Assembly (NCBI RefSeq): GCF_009765275.1
Contig: NZ_VOPH01000002.1
Span: forward strand, 620,001 to 684,000
Origin: Chachezhania sediminis
GTDB lineage: Bacteria > Pseudomonadota > Alphaproteobacteria > Rhodobacterales > Rhodobacteraceae
Reading direction: 5' to 3'
Length of the DNA stretch: 64,000 nt
Part shown: positions 25,772 to 34,826 of the stretch, one piece after another
Layout of the letters: each line of letters starts with the position of its first letter
How positions within the stretch are numbered: the stretch's first letter is position 1
Position numbers and translations under genes: made by a program
Notes under the pieces: model-generated
Told to the model about the DNA's origin: nothing
What the model saw: the letters and a program-made list of their open reading frames with translations, nothing else
Databases searched by the model: none

Positions 25772-28379
25772 TCACGATCCGTCCGGGCACGACGATGATC
25801 TTCTTCGGCGTGGCGCCATCCAGGCTGCGCTGGACATGGGCATCGGCCATGGCGATGGCCTCGATCGCGGCCTTGTCTGCCTCGCGCGGGACCTCGATTT
25901 CCGCCCGGCGCTTGCCGTTGACCTGCACGGGCAGGACCACGGTGTCCTCGACCAGCATCGCGTCGTCCGCCTTGGGCCAGGGCGCGCGGGCGACCAGGCC
26001 TTCGGCGCCCAGCATGGACCAGATTTCCTCCGACAGGTGGGGGGTCATCGGCGACATCAGCTGGACCAGCACCTTCACGGCCTGAAGCTTGGCGTCCTTG
26101 CCGGCCTTGGACCGGGACAGCGTTGTGGTGAAACCGTAAAGCTTGGCGATGGCCGCGTTGAAGCCGAAGCTTTCGATGCCGCCCGTCACCTCGTGGATGG
26201 CCTTGTGCGTCTCGCGCAGCAGCGCCTCGTCATCCGTGCCGGGCCCGTCGGGCATGGCCACGATGTCGGACGCGATGCGATAGACGCGCGCCAGGTGGCG
26301 GTGCGCGGCCTCGGCCCCGGCGGCGGTCCATTCGACGTCGCGTTCCGGCGGACTGTCGGACAGGACGAACCAGCGGGCGGTATCCGCGCCGAACCGTTCC
26401 ACGATGTCGTTCGGATCGACGACGTTCTTCTTGGACTTCGACATCTTGGCCGAGGGGACAACCTCGACCGCCTCGCCCGTGGCCTTGACCACCACGGAAC
26501 CGTCCTTCGCCACCACGTCCTCGGGCAGGTGATAGACCGGACGGCCGCGGTCGTCGCGGGTCTGGTAGATCTCGTGTGTGACCATGCCCTGCGTGAACAG
26601 CGCATCGAAGGGTTCGGCGCATTTTGCCGGCAGGTGGCCGGTGATGTGCATCGCCCGGGCGAAGAAGCGGGAATACAGAAGGTGCAGGATCGCGTGTTCG
26701 ATACCGCCGATATACTGGTCGACGTTCATCCAGTAATCGACATCGGCCAGTTCCGTCGGCGTGGTGGCGCGCGGCGCGGTGAAACGGGCGAAGTACCAAG
26801 AGCTGTCGACGAAGGTGTCCATCGTGTCCGTCTCGCGCTTGGCCGGCTTGCCGCAGGACGGGCAGGGCGTGTCGCGCCAGGTTGGGTGACGGTCCAGCGG
26901 GTTGCCGGGGACGGAAAAGTCGATGGGCTTGCCGCCTTCGTCATAGGGCAGCTGGATCGGCAGGTTTTCCTTCTTTTCCGGCACCACGCCGCAATCGGGG
27001 CAGTGGACGACCGGAATCGGGCAGCCCCAATAGCGCTGGCGGGAAAGGCCCCAGTCACGCAGGCGGAACTGTTCCTTGCCCTGGCCCAGGCCCTGCTTTT
27101 CGGCCCAGTCGATGGTGGCGTCGATGGCTTCCTGCCCCGTTGCGACGTCCAGGCCCGCGGGTTGGTCGACCCAGCGGACCTTTTCGGTCTTGGCGGGCAC
27201 GAAGGCCTCGGTCCCCACGGGGTCGCTGCCGTCGAGCGCAAAGAAGGTGTCGATGACCGGCAGGTCGTATTTCCGTGCGAAATCAAGGTCGCGCTGGTCG
27301 TGGGCCGGGCAGCCGAAGACGGCGCCGGTGCCGTAATCCATCAGCACGAAGTTCGCGACCCAGACCGGCAGGGTCTGGTCGGGGAAGAGCGGATGCTGAA
27401 CGGTCAGCCCGGTATCGTAGCCACGCTTTTCGGCCTTTTCCAGTTCCGCTTCCGACGTGCCGGACTTGCGGCAATCGGCGTTGAAGGCGGCCAGGCTAGC
27501 ATCGCCCGCTTCCAGCGCCTTGGCCAGCGGGTGGTCGTTGGCGATGGCGACGAAACTGGCGCCCAGCAGCGTATCGGGGCGGGTCGTGTAGACCTCGATC
27601 CCGTCATGCCCCTCGACCGGTGCGGTCAGGTTGAAGACCATCTGCAGGCCACGGCTGCGTCCGATCCAGTTTTCCTGCATCAGGCGGACCTTGGCGGGCC
27701 AGTTTTCCAGCCCGTCCAGCGCGTCCAGAAGCTCGCCCGCCATGGACGAGATCTTGAAGAACCACTGGGTCAGCTCGCGGCGTTCGACCTCGGCCCCCGA
27801 ACGCCAGCCCTTGCCGTCGATCACCTGTTCGTTCGCCAGAACGGTCATGTCGACCGGGTCCCAGTTCACGACGGCGTTCTTGCGGTAGACCAGGCCCTTT
27901 TCCAGGAAGTCGAGGAACAGCGCCTGCTGCTGGCCGTAATATTCCGGGTCGCAGGTGGCGAATTCGCGGGACCAGTCGATGGACAGGCCCAGCGGCTTCA
28001 TCTGTGCGCGCATGTCGGCGATGTTGCCGTAGGTCCAGTCCTTCGGATGCCCGCCCGAGGCCATGGCGGCGTTTTCGGCAGGCATCCCGAAGGCGTCCCA
28101 GCCCATCGGGTGCAGGACGCTGAACCCGCACGAGGATTTGTAGCGGGCGATGACGTCGCCCATGGTATAGTTGCGCACATGCCCCATGTGGATCCGGCCC
28201 GACGGATAGGGGAACATCTCAAGCACGTAATACTTGGGCCGCGCCGGATCGCGTTCGGCGCGGAACAGGTCGGCACCGTCCCAGGCTGCCTGCCATTTCG
28301 CTTCGATGGCGCCGGCGGAATAGACGGCGCCTGCCGGGGCGTCTGCGGCGGGCGACTTGGTCGGGATGGCGTCGGACAT
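25758..28379 (-). CDS. leuS: Leucyl-tRNA synthetase
   Basis: The 873-residue class I synthetase charges tRNA-Leu. The HIGH-type motif is in [15 protein letters not shown] near residue 60, an editing CP1 domain spans about 240-430, zinc-knuckle-like CPDCG and CPSCGK occur in the middle, and KMSKSKKN lies near residue 650. The chosen start is MSDAIPTK at 28379; the frame is open upstream to 28502 but without family similarity, and the ribosome site is weak. It is the first gene of the leuS-lptE-holA operon. Confidence 0.97.
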   Translation of the reverse strand: MSDAIPTKSPAADAPAGAVYSAGAIEAKWQAAWDGADLFRAERDPARPKYYVLEMFPYPSGRIHMGHVRNYTMGDVIARYKSSCGFSVLHPMGWDAFGMPAENAAMASGGHPKDWTYGNIADMRAQMKPLGLSIDWSREFATCDPEYYGQQQALFLDFLEKGLVYRKNAVVNWDPVDMTVLANEQVIDGKGWRSGAEVERRELTQWFFKISSMAGELLDALDGLENWPAKVRLMQENWIGRSRGLQMVFNLTAPVEGHDGIEVYTTRPDTLLGASFVAIANDHPLAKALEAGDASLAAFNADCRKSGTSEAELEKAEKRGYDTGLTVQHPLFPDQTLPVWVANFVLMDYGTGAVFGCPAHDQRDLDFARKYDLPVIDTFFALDGSDPVGTEAFVPAKTEKVRWVDQPAGLDVATGQEAIDATIDWAEKQGLGQGKEQFRLRDWGLSRQRYWGCPIPVVHCPDCGVVPEKKENLPIQLPYDEGGKPIDFSVPGNPLDRHPTWRDTPCPSCGKPAKRETDTMDTFVDSSWYFARFTAPRATTPTELADVDYWMNVDQYIGGIEHAILHLLYSRFFARAMHITGHLPAKCAEPFDALFTQGMVTHEIYQTRDDRGRPVYHLPEDVVAKDGSVVVKATGEAVEVVPSAKMSKSKKNVVDPNDIVERFGADTARWFVLSDSPPERDVEWTAAGAEAAHRHLARVYRIASDIVAMPDGPGTDDEALLRETHKAIHEVTGGIESFGFNAAIAKLYGFTTTLSRSKAGKDAKLQAVKVLVQLMSPMTPHLSEEIWSMLGAEGLVARAPWPKADDAMLVEDTVVLPVQVNGKRRAEIEVPREADKAAIEAIAMADAHVQRSLDGATPKKIIVVPGRIVNVVV

Positions 28380-28577
28380 GGGCAGCGTGAATCCTTCATC
28401 GAATAGGCGGCGTCCGGGCATGCCTGAAGGCGCGTCCGGGCCCGGCGACGTCATAGAAGGATTGTCGCGCGGTGACCAGAGGGGTGACCGGCCAGAGGGC
28501 ACGCAGAATCACGGGTGCGACGACGGAAGACCGCGCGCACTACCCGAACTTTGCCGGACCTGCCCGATGGCAGGGCG

Positions 28578-29063
28578 TCAGAGCTTGTTGTCGGCGATCC
28601 GCAACTGGCGGGCGCGGGACAGAATCGCATCTTCCACGGCGCGCGTTGTGGCCGGGCTGACCGGTCCGCCTTGGGTCTGCAGGGACACCCGCAGGGAGCG
28701 GGCCGTCAGCGACGGGTCCTTCACGTGCACGGTCGCACGATAGGACCGGCCGCCGCCGGGCGGGCGGCCATAGCCCGTGACGATGATTCCGGTGAACGGA
28801 TCGACCGACTGGATCGGCAGGAAGCTGAGCACGTCGAGCGACGCGAACCACAGGTAGCGGTTGACCTGGACTTCCTGACCGGACTTGTCCGGACCGAAGG
28901 CATCCCAGATCGTCGTGCGACCGGTCGTCTTTTCATCCGCGATGAAGATACCGGCGTCGGGATCCCGTTCGGCCGGAGGGCCGTTGCGGGAACATGCAGC
29001 AAGACCGGCAAGGGCGGCCAAGCAGAGACAGAGCGTATTTCGGCGGAAGCGACCGAGCCTCAT
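28578..29063 (-). CDS. DUF3576 lipoprotein
   Basis: The 161-residue protein has a lipoprotein signal (NTLCLCLAALAGLAACS) with Cys24 as the acylation site, and a conserved domain of the DUF3576 family seen across alphaproteobacteria. Marks are TTIWDAFG, VNRYLWFASLDVLSFLP, SVDPFTGIIVTGYGRPPGG and the end VEDAILSRARQLRI. Envelope location is expected; the function is unknown. It lies 198 bp upstream of leuS on the same strand, a conserved neighbourhood, and may be expressed with it. Confidence 0.88.
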   Translation of the reverse strand: MRLGRFRRNTLCLCLAALAGLAACSRNGPPAERDPDAGIFIADEKTTGRTTIWDAFGPDKSGQEVQVNRYLWFASLDVLSFLPIQSVDPFTGIIVTGYGRPPGGGRSYRATVHVKDPSLTARSLRVSLQTQGGPVSPATTRAVEDAILSRARQLRIADNKL

Positions 29064-29438
29064 TGGGCCTACCTGTATTCAACTGTAATGATTTTCTGAA
29101 TATCCAACCCGACCCCGCATAGCAAGGCAGGCATTGTCCCATGGCGCCAGCGCGCCGCAGGCCGACTCGGTCCCGGCCCGGGGCCGCCTGCCTGAACGCC
29201 GCGGCGCCGCGGGGCGACCTTGTTTTTCACGGGATTGGCTTGCAGGATCAGATGCTTCGGGGGCAGCCTTCGCCCTGCGTCACAAGACTGTGGCATTGCT
29301 GCACCAAGATCGACGTGATTAAGCCAAGGCCGACCTCCGCCCTTGCCAAAGGCGCTCCTAAAAAGCGAAACCGCTTTCCATACCCACGCCGGATTCACTG
29401 GCATGGGCGTGTGAATGAGAAACTCCGAGGGGAAAACC
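29064..29438. other. 375-bp control region between the DUF3576 gene and the porin
   Basis: No gene is seen. The stretch near 29064-29110 is AT-rich relative to the rest and could hold the minus-strand promoter. On the porin side, CACAAGACTGTG at 29281-29292 is an imperfect palindrome. The untranslated leader of the porin is long (over 100 bases is possible), as is common for major porins under small-RNA control. I cannot name a promoter with confidence. Confidence 0.5.
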
Positions 29439-30530
29439 ATGAAAAAGGTTCTGATCCTGACCACCGCCCTGGTCGCGACCGGCTCGGTCGCAGCGGCGGA
29501 CGTCCGTCTCAGCGGCTACGGCCGTTTTGGTCTTGACTACAACAGCGCCAACAGCACTGACGCGACCGGCAACAACACCCGCGACATGAACCTGACCAGC
29601 CGTCTGCGTCTGCAGTTCGACATGTCGGCGGAAACCGACAACGGTGTGGGCTTCAACGCTCGCTTCCGTGCTCAGGCCGACAACCGCAACAACAACCCGG
29701 GCGGCGCTGTCTTCAACGCACCGCGCTTCGGTGTGACCTACAGCGGCTTCACGCTGAACGTGGGCAACATCCTGGGTGCCGTCGACAACATGCCGGGCCT
29801 GTACCTGCCGACCACGTCGGTTGGCACCGGTGTTGACGGCTCGGGCTTCCAGTCGCTGGTTCTGAACTCGGCCGGCCGTCAGTGGGCATGGGACGCGTAC
29901 AACTCGACCGGCACCTCGTCGGGCGCAGCTGGCCAGGCAACCGGCTTCGAAGTCATCTACTCGCAGGGCGGCTTCACCGGTCAACTGTCGTACTCGCAGA
30001 CCAACCCGAAGGCGGTTCCGATTCCGGGCGTTGCGGCTCCGATCAACGATCAGGGCACCGTTACCGCAACGGGCATTATGCTGGCCTACACCTTCGGCGA
30101 CTGGACCGTTGCTGCAGCGCGTCAGCAGGCATCGCTTGACGGCGCCACGAACGACAAGGCCGACCTGAACGCAGCCGGCCTGGCAAAAGAACTGACCGCA
30201 GTGTCCGTCGGCGGCACCTTCGGCCAGTTCGGCGTTGGCCTGGCCTACGGCGACAACGACGGCGTGTCCAAGTACCGCCTGTACGGCTCGGTCGACGTGG
30301 GTGTCGGCGGCTCGCTGGTGGCATGGGTTGCTCAGGAAGACGACAACACCAACGCAGCTGGCACCACCTTCGGTGGCAACAGCTACGGTGTGAACTACGA
30401 ATACGACCTGGGCGGCGGCGTCACCTTGGTTGCCGGTCTGGTTTCCTACCGCAACACCGCTGGCACCAACCTGGCGAACTCCGACAAGGACATCACCCGG
30501 GCACAAACCGGCGTCGTGTTCCGCTTCTAA
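29439..30530 (+). CDS. Major outer-membrane porin (Rhodobacter type)
   Basis: The 363-residue protein has a signal peptide (KKVLILTTALVATGSVAAA, mature ADVRLSGYGRFGLDY) and alternating amphipathic strands of a 16-stranded general porin. It ends with the Bam-recognised aromatic VVFRF. It would form trimeric diffusion channels for small solutes. Codon choice differs from neighbours, with more GGT, GTT, GCT and few rare codons, as in highly expressed genes. The start ATG 29439 has GAGGGG upstream. An excellent terminator follows, so it is a single-gene unit. Confidence 0.93.
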   Translation: MKKVLILTTALVATGSVAAADVRLSGYGRFGLDYNSANSTDATGNNTRDMNLTSRLRLQFDMSAETDNGVGFNARFRAQADNRNNNPGGAVFNAPRFGVTYSGFTLNVGNILGAVDNMPGLYLPTTSVGTGVDGSGFQSLVLNSAGRQWAWDAYNSTGTSSGAAGQATGFEVIYSQGGFTGQLSYSQTNPKAVPIPGVAAPINDQGTVTATGIMLAYTFGDWTVAAARQQASLDGATNDKADLNAAGLAKELTAVSVGGTFGQFGVGLAYGDNDGVSKYRLYGSVDVGVGGSLVAWVAQEDDNTNAAGTTFGGNSYGVNYEYDLGGGVTLVAGLVSYRNTAGTNLANSDKDITRAQTGVVFRF

Positions 30531-30555
30531 TCGAAGCGCGTCATCTGACGGAATT

Positions 30556-30586
30556 GGGCAGGTCTTCGGACCTGCCCTTTTCTTTT
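30556..30586 (+). terminator. Intrinsic terminator of the porin gene
   Basis: A perfect 9-bp stem GGGCAGGTC/GACCTGCCC with a TTCG tetraloop is followed by TTTTCTTTT. It lies 26 bp after the porin stop. Confidence 0.95.
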
Positions 30587-30637
30587 GTGCCGTATTGGTG
30601 TTTCCCTGCAGCCGTTCCCGTTCGAAAGGCTGTTTCC

Positions 30638-31294
30638 ATGTCCCTTCAGGAAATCCGATCCGCCATCGCCAAGGCCGAATCCGATGCCGGCCGCACCCCC
30701 GGTTCCGTCACGCTGATCGCCGTGTCGAAACAACAGCCGCTGGAGCGGGTCGAGGCGGTGCTGGACGAGGGCCAGCGCATCTTCGGCGAAAACCGTGTGC
30801 AGGAAGCCGCGGGCAAGTGGCCGGACTTCCGCACCCGTTACGACGGGATCGAGCTTCACATCATCGGCCCGCTGCAGTCGAACAAGGTCCGCCAGGCGAT
30901 GGAGCTTGCGCAGGCCATCCATTCCGTCGACCGTCCGAAGCTCGCCACCACGATCGCCCGCATCGCACAGGAAATTGGGTCCTGCCCGGAACTGTTCATT
31001 CAGGTGAACACCGGGGAAGAGGACCAGAAGGCCGGGATCGCGCCCACGGACACCGATGCCTTTGTCGCGGAATGCCGGGCGCTGGACCTGCCGATCAGGG
31101 GTCTGATGTGCATCCCCCCGGTGGAAGAGGAAGCCGCGCTTCACTTTGCCCTGCTGGCCAAGATCGCCGCTCGCAACGGGCTGGACGGCCTTTCGATGGG
31201 CATGAGCGGCGATTTCGAGAAGGCCATCGCCTTGGGTGCGACCCATGTCCGCGTCGGATCGGCCATCTTCGGGGACCGGAACCCGCTTCGCTGA
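30638..31294 (+). CDS. yggS: YggS-family pyridoxal-phosphate homeostasis protein
   Basis: The 218-residue cytoplasmic protein is a single-domain PLP-binding TIM barrel that buffers PLP. Lys31 in LIAVSK is the Schiff-base residue. FGENRVQEA, HIIGPLQSNK, VNTGEEDQKAG, GLSMGMSGDFEKAI and THVRVGSAIFG are all family motifs in order. ATG 30638 follows AAAGG. It lies just after the porin terminator and is an independent transcript. Confidence 0.96.
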   Translation: MSLQEIRSAIAKAESDAGRTPGSVTLIAVSKQQPLERVEAVLDEGQRIFGENRVQEAAGKWPDFRTRYDGIELHIIGPLQSNKVRQAMELAQAIHSVDRPKLATTIARIAQEIGSCPELFIQVNTGEEDQKAGIAPTDTDAFVAECRALDLPIRGLMCIPPVEEEAALHFALLAKIAARNGLDGLSMGMSGDFEKAIALGATHVRVGSAIFGDRNPLR

Positions 31295-31418
31295 AAATCG
31301 GCCTCAGGGTCTGAAAGCACTGTACCGCCCGGCGGCAAGCCGGTCAGCGGTCGCGGCCTTCCGCGGCCTTCGCACTTTGACGCTGGCCGGGCTCAGGCGA
31401 GTCGCAGGCGCCCTGAAG

Positions 31419-31913
31419 CTAGACGATCAATCGCGTGCGTCCGGGCTCCAGCCTTGCGGCGATCCACAACAGATCCGCCCGGTCAAAGGCCACGCAGCCT
31501 TCGGTCGGGTAACCGGGCCTGCGGCGTTGGTGCAGAAAGATTGCCGATCCCTTGCCGGGTTCGGCCGGATCGGTGTTCCAGTCCGTCAGCAGCACGACAT
31601 CATACAGCGGATCGGCCCGGCGCAGCTTTTCGTGGCTGTAGTTATGCGGTGCGTGGACATGCGTGTTGTAGGCGGGATCGGCCGGATCGTCCGACCACAG
31701 GTCCCGCGGCCCGATGGGCCGGGCCAATGGATGCGGGCGGGGCAGGCGATCCGCGCGATAGAGGATACCGGTGATCCGATGCACGCCGGATGGTGTCGCG
31801 CCGTCGCCTTCCCGTTTTGAGTCGGAAATCCCGCCCTTGCCGATGCTGCAGGAAAAGGTTCGGCCGCGAAACCGCAGTCCGGTGGGGGTCAGGACCAGGT
31901 CCCGTGGCGTCAA
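31419..31913 (-). CDS. L,D-transpeptidase (YkuD-domain) family protein
   Basis: The 164-residue protein consists almost only of a YkuD catalytic domain. It opens with GKGGISDSKREGDGATPSG, and the active site reads IFLHQRRRPGYPTEGC, giving the His and Cys of the HxxxxxxxxSxGC-like motif. There is no clear signal peptide in the chosen start, unlike most envelope L,D-transpeptidases. This short version is common in Rhodobacteraceae. Such enzymes make 3-3 cross-links or attach proteins to peptidoglycan, but this member is not characterised. Its start overlaps the ribA stop by 4 bp (ATGA), so it is in the ribA operon. Confidence 0.85.
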   Translation of the reverse strand: MTPRDLVLTPTGLRFRGRTFSCSIGKGGISDSKREGDGATPSGVHRITGILYRADRLPRPHPLARPIGPRDLWSDDPADPAYNTHVHAPHNYSHEKLRRADPLYDVVLLTDWNTDPAEPGKGSAIFLHQRRRPGYPTEGCVAFDRADLLWIAARLEPGRTRLIV

Positions 31914-33031
31914 AACAGGTGGCCGGATTTCGACGCCTTGGTTTCCAGATAGGCCCGGTTATGCTCGGTGTGACCGGCGATCAGGGGGACGCGCTCCGTC
32001 ACCGTGATGCCTTCCTTTTCCAGCATGGCGACCTTGGCCGGGTTGTTGGTCAGCAGCCGTGCCGAAGAAAAGCCCAGCTTGCGCAGCAACTCGGCCCCCA
32101 GGCGGAAATCGCGTTCGTCGTCCTCGAATCCCAGGCGGTGGTTCGCCTCGACCGTGTCGAAGCCCTGGTCCTGCAACGCATAGGCGCGCATCTTGTTGGC
32201 CAGGCCGATGCCGCGGCCTTCCTGGTTCAGATACAGCAGCACGCCCGCGCCTTCGGCCCCCATCTGGGCCATGGCGCCGCGCAGTTGCGGACCGCAATCG
32301 CATTTCAGGCTTCCCAGCAGGTCGCCGGTGAAGCAGGCGGAATGCAGCCGCGCCAGTACCGGTTGCGACCGGTCGGGGCGGCCGATTTCCACCGCGTAAT
32401 GCTCTTCCCCACCGTCGGAGGGGCGGAAGACGTGCAGACGGCCGGCCTCGGACACCGACAGGGGCAGGCGGGCGCTGACCACAGGCTCCATCGGTTTGGG
32501 ATCGTCGAAATGGCGCATCGCCTCGTCCTGGTCGATGCGGGTGATGCTTTGCGGCACCAGTGCCACGGCGCGGGGTTCCAGCGGCGCCACCACGGCAGAG
32601 GGCAGAAGCTGCGCCGACTTGGCCAGAAGGATCGCGGTGCGGTGCAGGTCCGCGGTACCGTCCCGCAGCGACAGCAGCGGTCCCTTCATCGGCGTGGCAA
32701 GATCGTCGGCCGGATCGGCCACGGCCCGCACCCAGGCCAGCCCGGCATCGGCCGGCAGGCGCACCCGCGCCATGTCGCCGTCATAGGCGCGCGCCTTCAG
32801 GGTTTCGGCCCGGCGGGCGGTGATGGCCAGGGACACGTCGTTGGACAGGGCGCACAGCTGCGCCAGCCGGTCCGAAGGCAGCGTTTCCGCCGCCGCCGCC
32901 AGCACGGCGCGCCCGGCGCGCGTTATCAGGACCGGCAAGCCCATGCGCAGATCGGCGCGCGCACGCGCCATCAGCTCGCCCGTATCGGGGGCCAGAGTCC
33001 TGGCCGTCGGTCCTGGTCCTGTCGCTATCAT
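31910..33031 (-). CDS. ribA: GTP cyclohydrolase II (riboflavin synthesis)
   Basis: The 373-residue protein opens GTP to 2,5-diamino-6-ribosylamino-pyrimidinone phosphate, the first step of riboflavin synthesis. The catalytic domain (about 170-365) has the zinc cysteines in HSACFTGDLLGSLKCDCGPQ, then LNQEGRGIGLANK, and NNPAKVAMLEKEGI. About 160 N-terminal residues form an extra domain resembling a degraded DHBP-synthase-like or DUF region usual for RibA in this order; it is not a complete RibB. ATG 33031 is used; the frame remains open upstream without similarity. It is followed directly by the L,D-transpeptidase gene. Confidence 0.92.
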   Translation of the reverse strand: MIATGPGPTARTLAPDTGELMARARADLRMGLPVLITRAGRAVLAAAAETLPSDRLAQLCALSNDVSLAITARRAETLKARAYDGDMARVRLPADAGLAWVRAVADPADDLATPMKGPLLSLRDGTADLHRTAILLAKSAQLLPSAVVAPLEPRAVALVPQSITRIDQDEAMRHFDDPKPMEPVVSARLPLSVSEAGRLHVFRPSDGGEEHYAVEIGRPDRSQPVLARLHSACFTGDLLGSLKCDCGPQLRGAMAQMGAEGAGVLLYLNQEGRGIGLANKMRAYALQDQGFDTVEANHRLGFEDDERDFRLGAELLRKLGFSSARLLTNNPAKVAMLEKEGITVTERVPLIAGHTEHNRAYLETKASKSGHLF

Positions 33032-33169
33032 GCCCTGCCTTAGGCCATTTCGAAAAAAGTTTGAAACAAATCGCTGCGTCAGCACACGTCGGCGTGAGTC
33101 TGGCGCAGCAATTCTTGCCGATACACATGGCGTCACACATCTAGAAGCACAAGCAGTCGGAGGCAGAAG

Positions 33170-33856
33170 ATGGCGCAAATCAAGAACATTCTCCTTGTGG
33201 ACGATGATGACGACCTCCGCGATGCGTTGAGTGAACAACTCGTGATGACCGAGGATTTCGACGTCTTCGAAGCGGGCGACGGCGCGCAGGCGCTGGAGCG
33301 CACGAAGGAGAAACTGTACGACCTGATCATCCTGGACGTGGGTCTTCCCGATACCGACGGGCGGGAACTGTGCCGGCTGATGCGCAAGCAGGGCGTGAAG
33401 GCGCCGATCATGATGCTGACAGGCCAGGACAGTGATGCCGACACGATCCTGGGGCTGGACGCCGGCGCCAACGACTATGTCACCAAGCCCTTCAAGTTCC
33501 CGGTGCTGCTGGCCCGCATCCGCGCGCAACTGCGCCAGCACGAACAGTCGGAAGATGCCGTCTTCACCTTGGGGCCCTATACCTTCAAGCCGGCGATGAA
33601 ACTGCTGGTCACCGAAGACGACCGCAAGATCCGCCTGACGGAGAAGGAAACGAATATCCTCAAGTTCCTCTATCGCGCGACCGACGGCGTGGTGCCGCGC
33701 GACGTGCTGCTGCACGAGGTCTGGGGATACAATGCAGGCGTCACCACCCATACACTGGAAACCCACATCTATCGCTTGCGCCAGAAGATCGAGCCCGACC
33801 CGTCGAATGCGCGGCTGCTGGTCACGGAATCCGGCGGATATCGGCTGGTTGCGTGA
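33170..33856 (+). CDS. OmpR-family response regulator (CenR-like, orphan)
   Basis: The 228-residue protein has a receiver domain (acid pocket Asp11-13, phosphorylation site Asp56 in LIILDVGLP, Thr84, Lys106 in VTKPF) and a winged-helix DNA-binding domain (about 130-226) with the ending ETHIYRLRQKIEPDP and ESGGYRLVA. The sequence closely recalls the essential CenR regulator of cell-envelope genes in Rhodobacterales; that naming is from memory of the family, not proven here. No histidine kinase gene is adjacent. It is divergent from ribA with about 140 bp between starts. Confidence 0.9.
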   Translation: MAQIKNILLVDDDDDLRDALSEQLVMTEDFDVFEAGDGAQALERTKEKLYDLIILDVGLPDTDGRELCRLMRKQGVKAPIMMLTGQDSDADTILGLDAGANDYVTKPFKFPVLLARIRAQLRQHEQSEDAVFTLGPYTFKPAMKLLVTEDDRKIRLTEKETNILKFLYRATDGVVPRDVLLHEVWGYNAGVTTHTLETHIYRLRQKIEPDPSNARLLVTESGGYRLVA

Positions 33857-33899
33857 AATGATTTCGATCAAGGAACTTGTCAGATCCATGATCTAGACA

Positions 33900-33982
33900 C
33901 ATGTATCCTGTGCCTGTCCAGGTTTCTGACAGGCAACTCCCTGTTGGACTAGCCGGGCCATTGAGCCCGGCATTTTTCTTTT
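33900..33982 (+). ncRNA. Possible small RNA ending in an intrinsic terminator
   Basis: After the response regulator stop there are two ordered hairpins: TGCCTGTC (33911-33918) with GACAGGCA (33928-33935), then a single-stranded ACTCCCTGTTGGACTA, then the terminator at 33952-33981. A TTGTCA box at 33877-33882 lies 17-18 bases before a weak -10-like CATGTA. The exposed CTCCCTG could pair with Shine-Dalgarno sequences. It may equally be a structured 3' UTR of the response regulator. Confidence 0.35.
33952..33981 (+). terminator. Intrinsic terminator after the response regulator
   Basis: GCCGGGC (33952-33958) pairs with GCCCGGC (33965-33971) around CATTGA and is followed by ATTTTTCTTTT. Confidence 0.9.
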
Positions 33983-34001
33983 CCGGGGGGCGTTTGCGGT
34001 T

Positions 34002-34292
34002 TCAACCCCGGGCGCGCAGGCAGCCCAGCAGGATCGCGGCCGGGTCGGTCGCGTGGTGACGGGCCGCCTTTTCCACATTCTTGTGCAGGTCATGCGGCAA
34101 CTGGACCAGCAGCACCTGACGCACGGCGCCCGGCAGGGCGGGGCGCACGGTGGCCATGTCCGTGGCGCCCACGATCCGGCGGACGATATCGGCCAGGCTG
34201 CGCCCGGGGGCGCGGCGCAGGCCGTGCAGAAGGTCCAGCGTTTCCGCGTCACAGACCAGCCGGATCGCCCGGCGGGTGTCCTTGCGGCTCAT
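34002..34292 (-). CDS. Small unknown protein, possible tandem ribbon-helix-helix
   Basis: The 96-residue product is not a family I can name. It seems to consist of two repeats of a strand plus two helices. Residues 8-40 read AIRLVCDAETLDLLHGLRRAPG then SLADIVRRIVG, and residues 57-94 read VLLVQLPHDLHKNVEKAARHHATD then PAAILLGCLRARG. A short strand followed by a helix, a turn and a second helix is the ribbon-helix-helix (CopG/MetJ-like) pattern, so one chain may fold as a pseudo-dimer. Its start overlaps the stop of the preceding gene by 4 bp (34289-34292), and that gene has the same architecture. DNA binding is inferred only. Confidence 0.6.
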   Translation of the reverse strand: MSRKDTRRAIRLVCDAETLDLLHGLRRAPGRSLADIVRRIVGATDMATVRPALPGAVRQVLLVQLPHDLHKNVEKAARHHATDPAAILLGCLRARG

Positions 34293-34666
34293 GCCCCCAT
34301 CGCGCGGCGGATGGCGGCGCGCAGGATCTGGCGCGGGGTCACGCCCTTCTGGCGCGCGGCCTCGGCCAGGGCCGAGCGTGTGGCCTTGGGCATCTGCACA
34401 GGCCACAGCGTCTCGCCCGGCATGATCCAGGCATAGTCGGCGGGGGGCAGGTCCTCGGGCACCTCGATGCGGGTGGCGTGGTCGTCGGGCTCGATGGCCT
34501 CGCTTCCCTTTTTCAGTGCATGGCGCAGGGCAGAGGCGCGGGTGGGAAAGCGCCGCGTTCCGCTGCCCTGCCGCCGTTCCGCCATGATCGCGGACAGATA
34601 GGCGTATTCGTCATCCTCGAAGCGGATGGCGATGGATTTCTGCGTACTGGTGAAGAGTTCGAACAT
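34289..34666 (-). CDS. Small unknown protein, possible tandem ribbon-helix-helix, first of a coupled pair
   Basis: The 125-residue product begins MFELFTSTQKSIAIRFEDDE. Residues 11-54 suggest a strand (SIAIRF), helix (DEYAYLSAIMAERR) and helix (TRASALRHALKKG). Residues 88-124 repeat the pattern with WPVQMP, KATRSALAEAARQKG and TPRQILRAAIRRAM. This resembles two ribbon-helix-helix units joined by an acidic linker rich in Asp and Pro. ATG 34666 is chosen because the upstream part of the frame has no coding character. It is translationally coupled to the next gene. A transcription factor or a plasmid-type regulator origin are possible; the function is unknown. Confidence 0.6.
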   Translation of the reverse strand: MFELFTSTQKSIAIRFEDDEYAYLSAIMAERRQGSGTRRFPTRASALRHALKKGSEAIEPDDHATRIEVPEDLPPADYAWIMPGETLWPVQMPKATRSALAEAARQKGVTPRQILRAAIRRAMGA

Positions 34667-34826
34667 GGGGGTCGTACCGGGGATTGAATCGCTTGGCGCG
34701 CGCAAATTGCCCGCGCTCTGAAACCCATTTGTGACGACCTGCGCAAGGGGAACAGGGATCGGGTTGAGGAACGGCAAGGTCCCGCCTAGGGTGGCGCCGG
34801 TCACGCACAACCTTCGGTCTGTCTTC

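Noticed and set aside
31910-33889. A 659-codon frame suggesting a RibA fusion with a second enzyme
   Set aside because: The upstream third is antisense to the response regulator; RibA begins at 33031.
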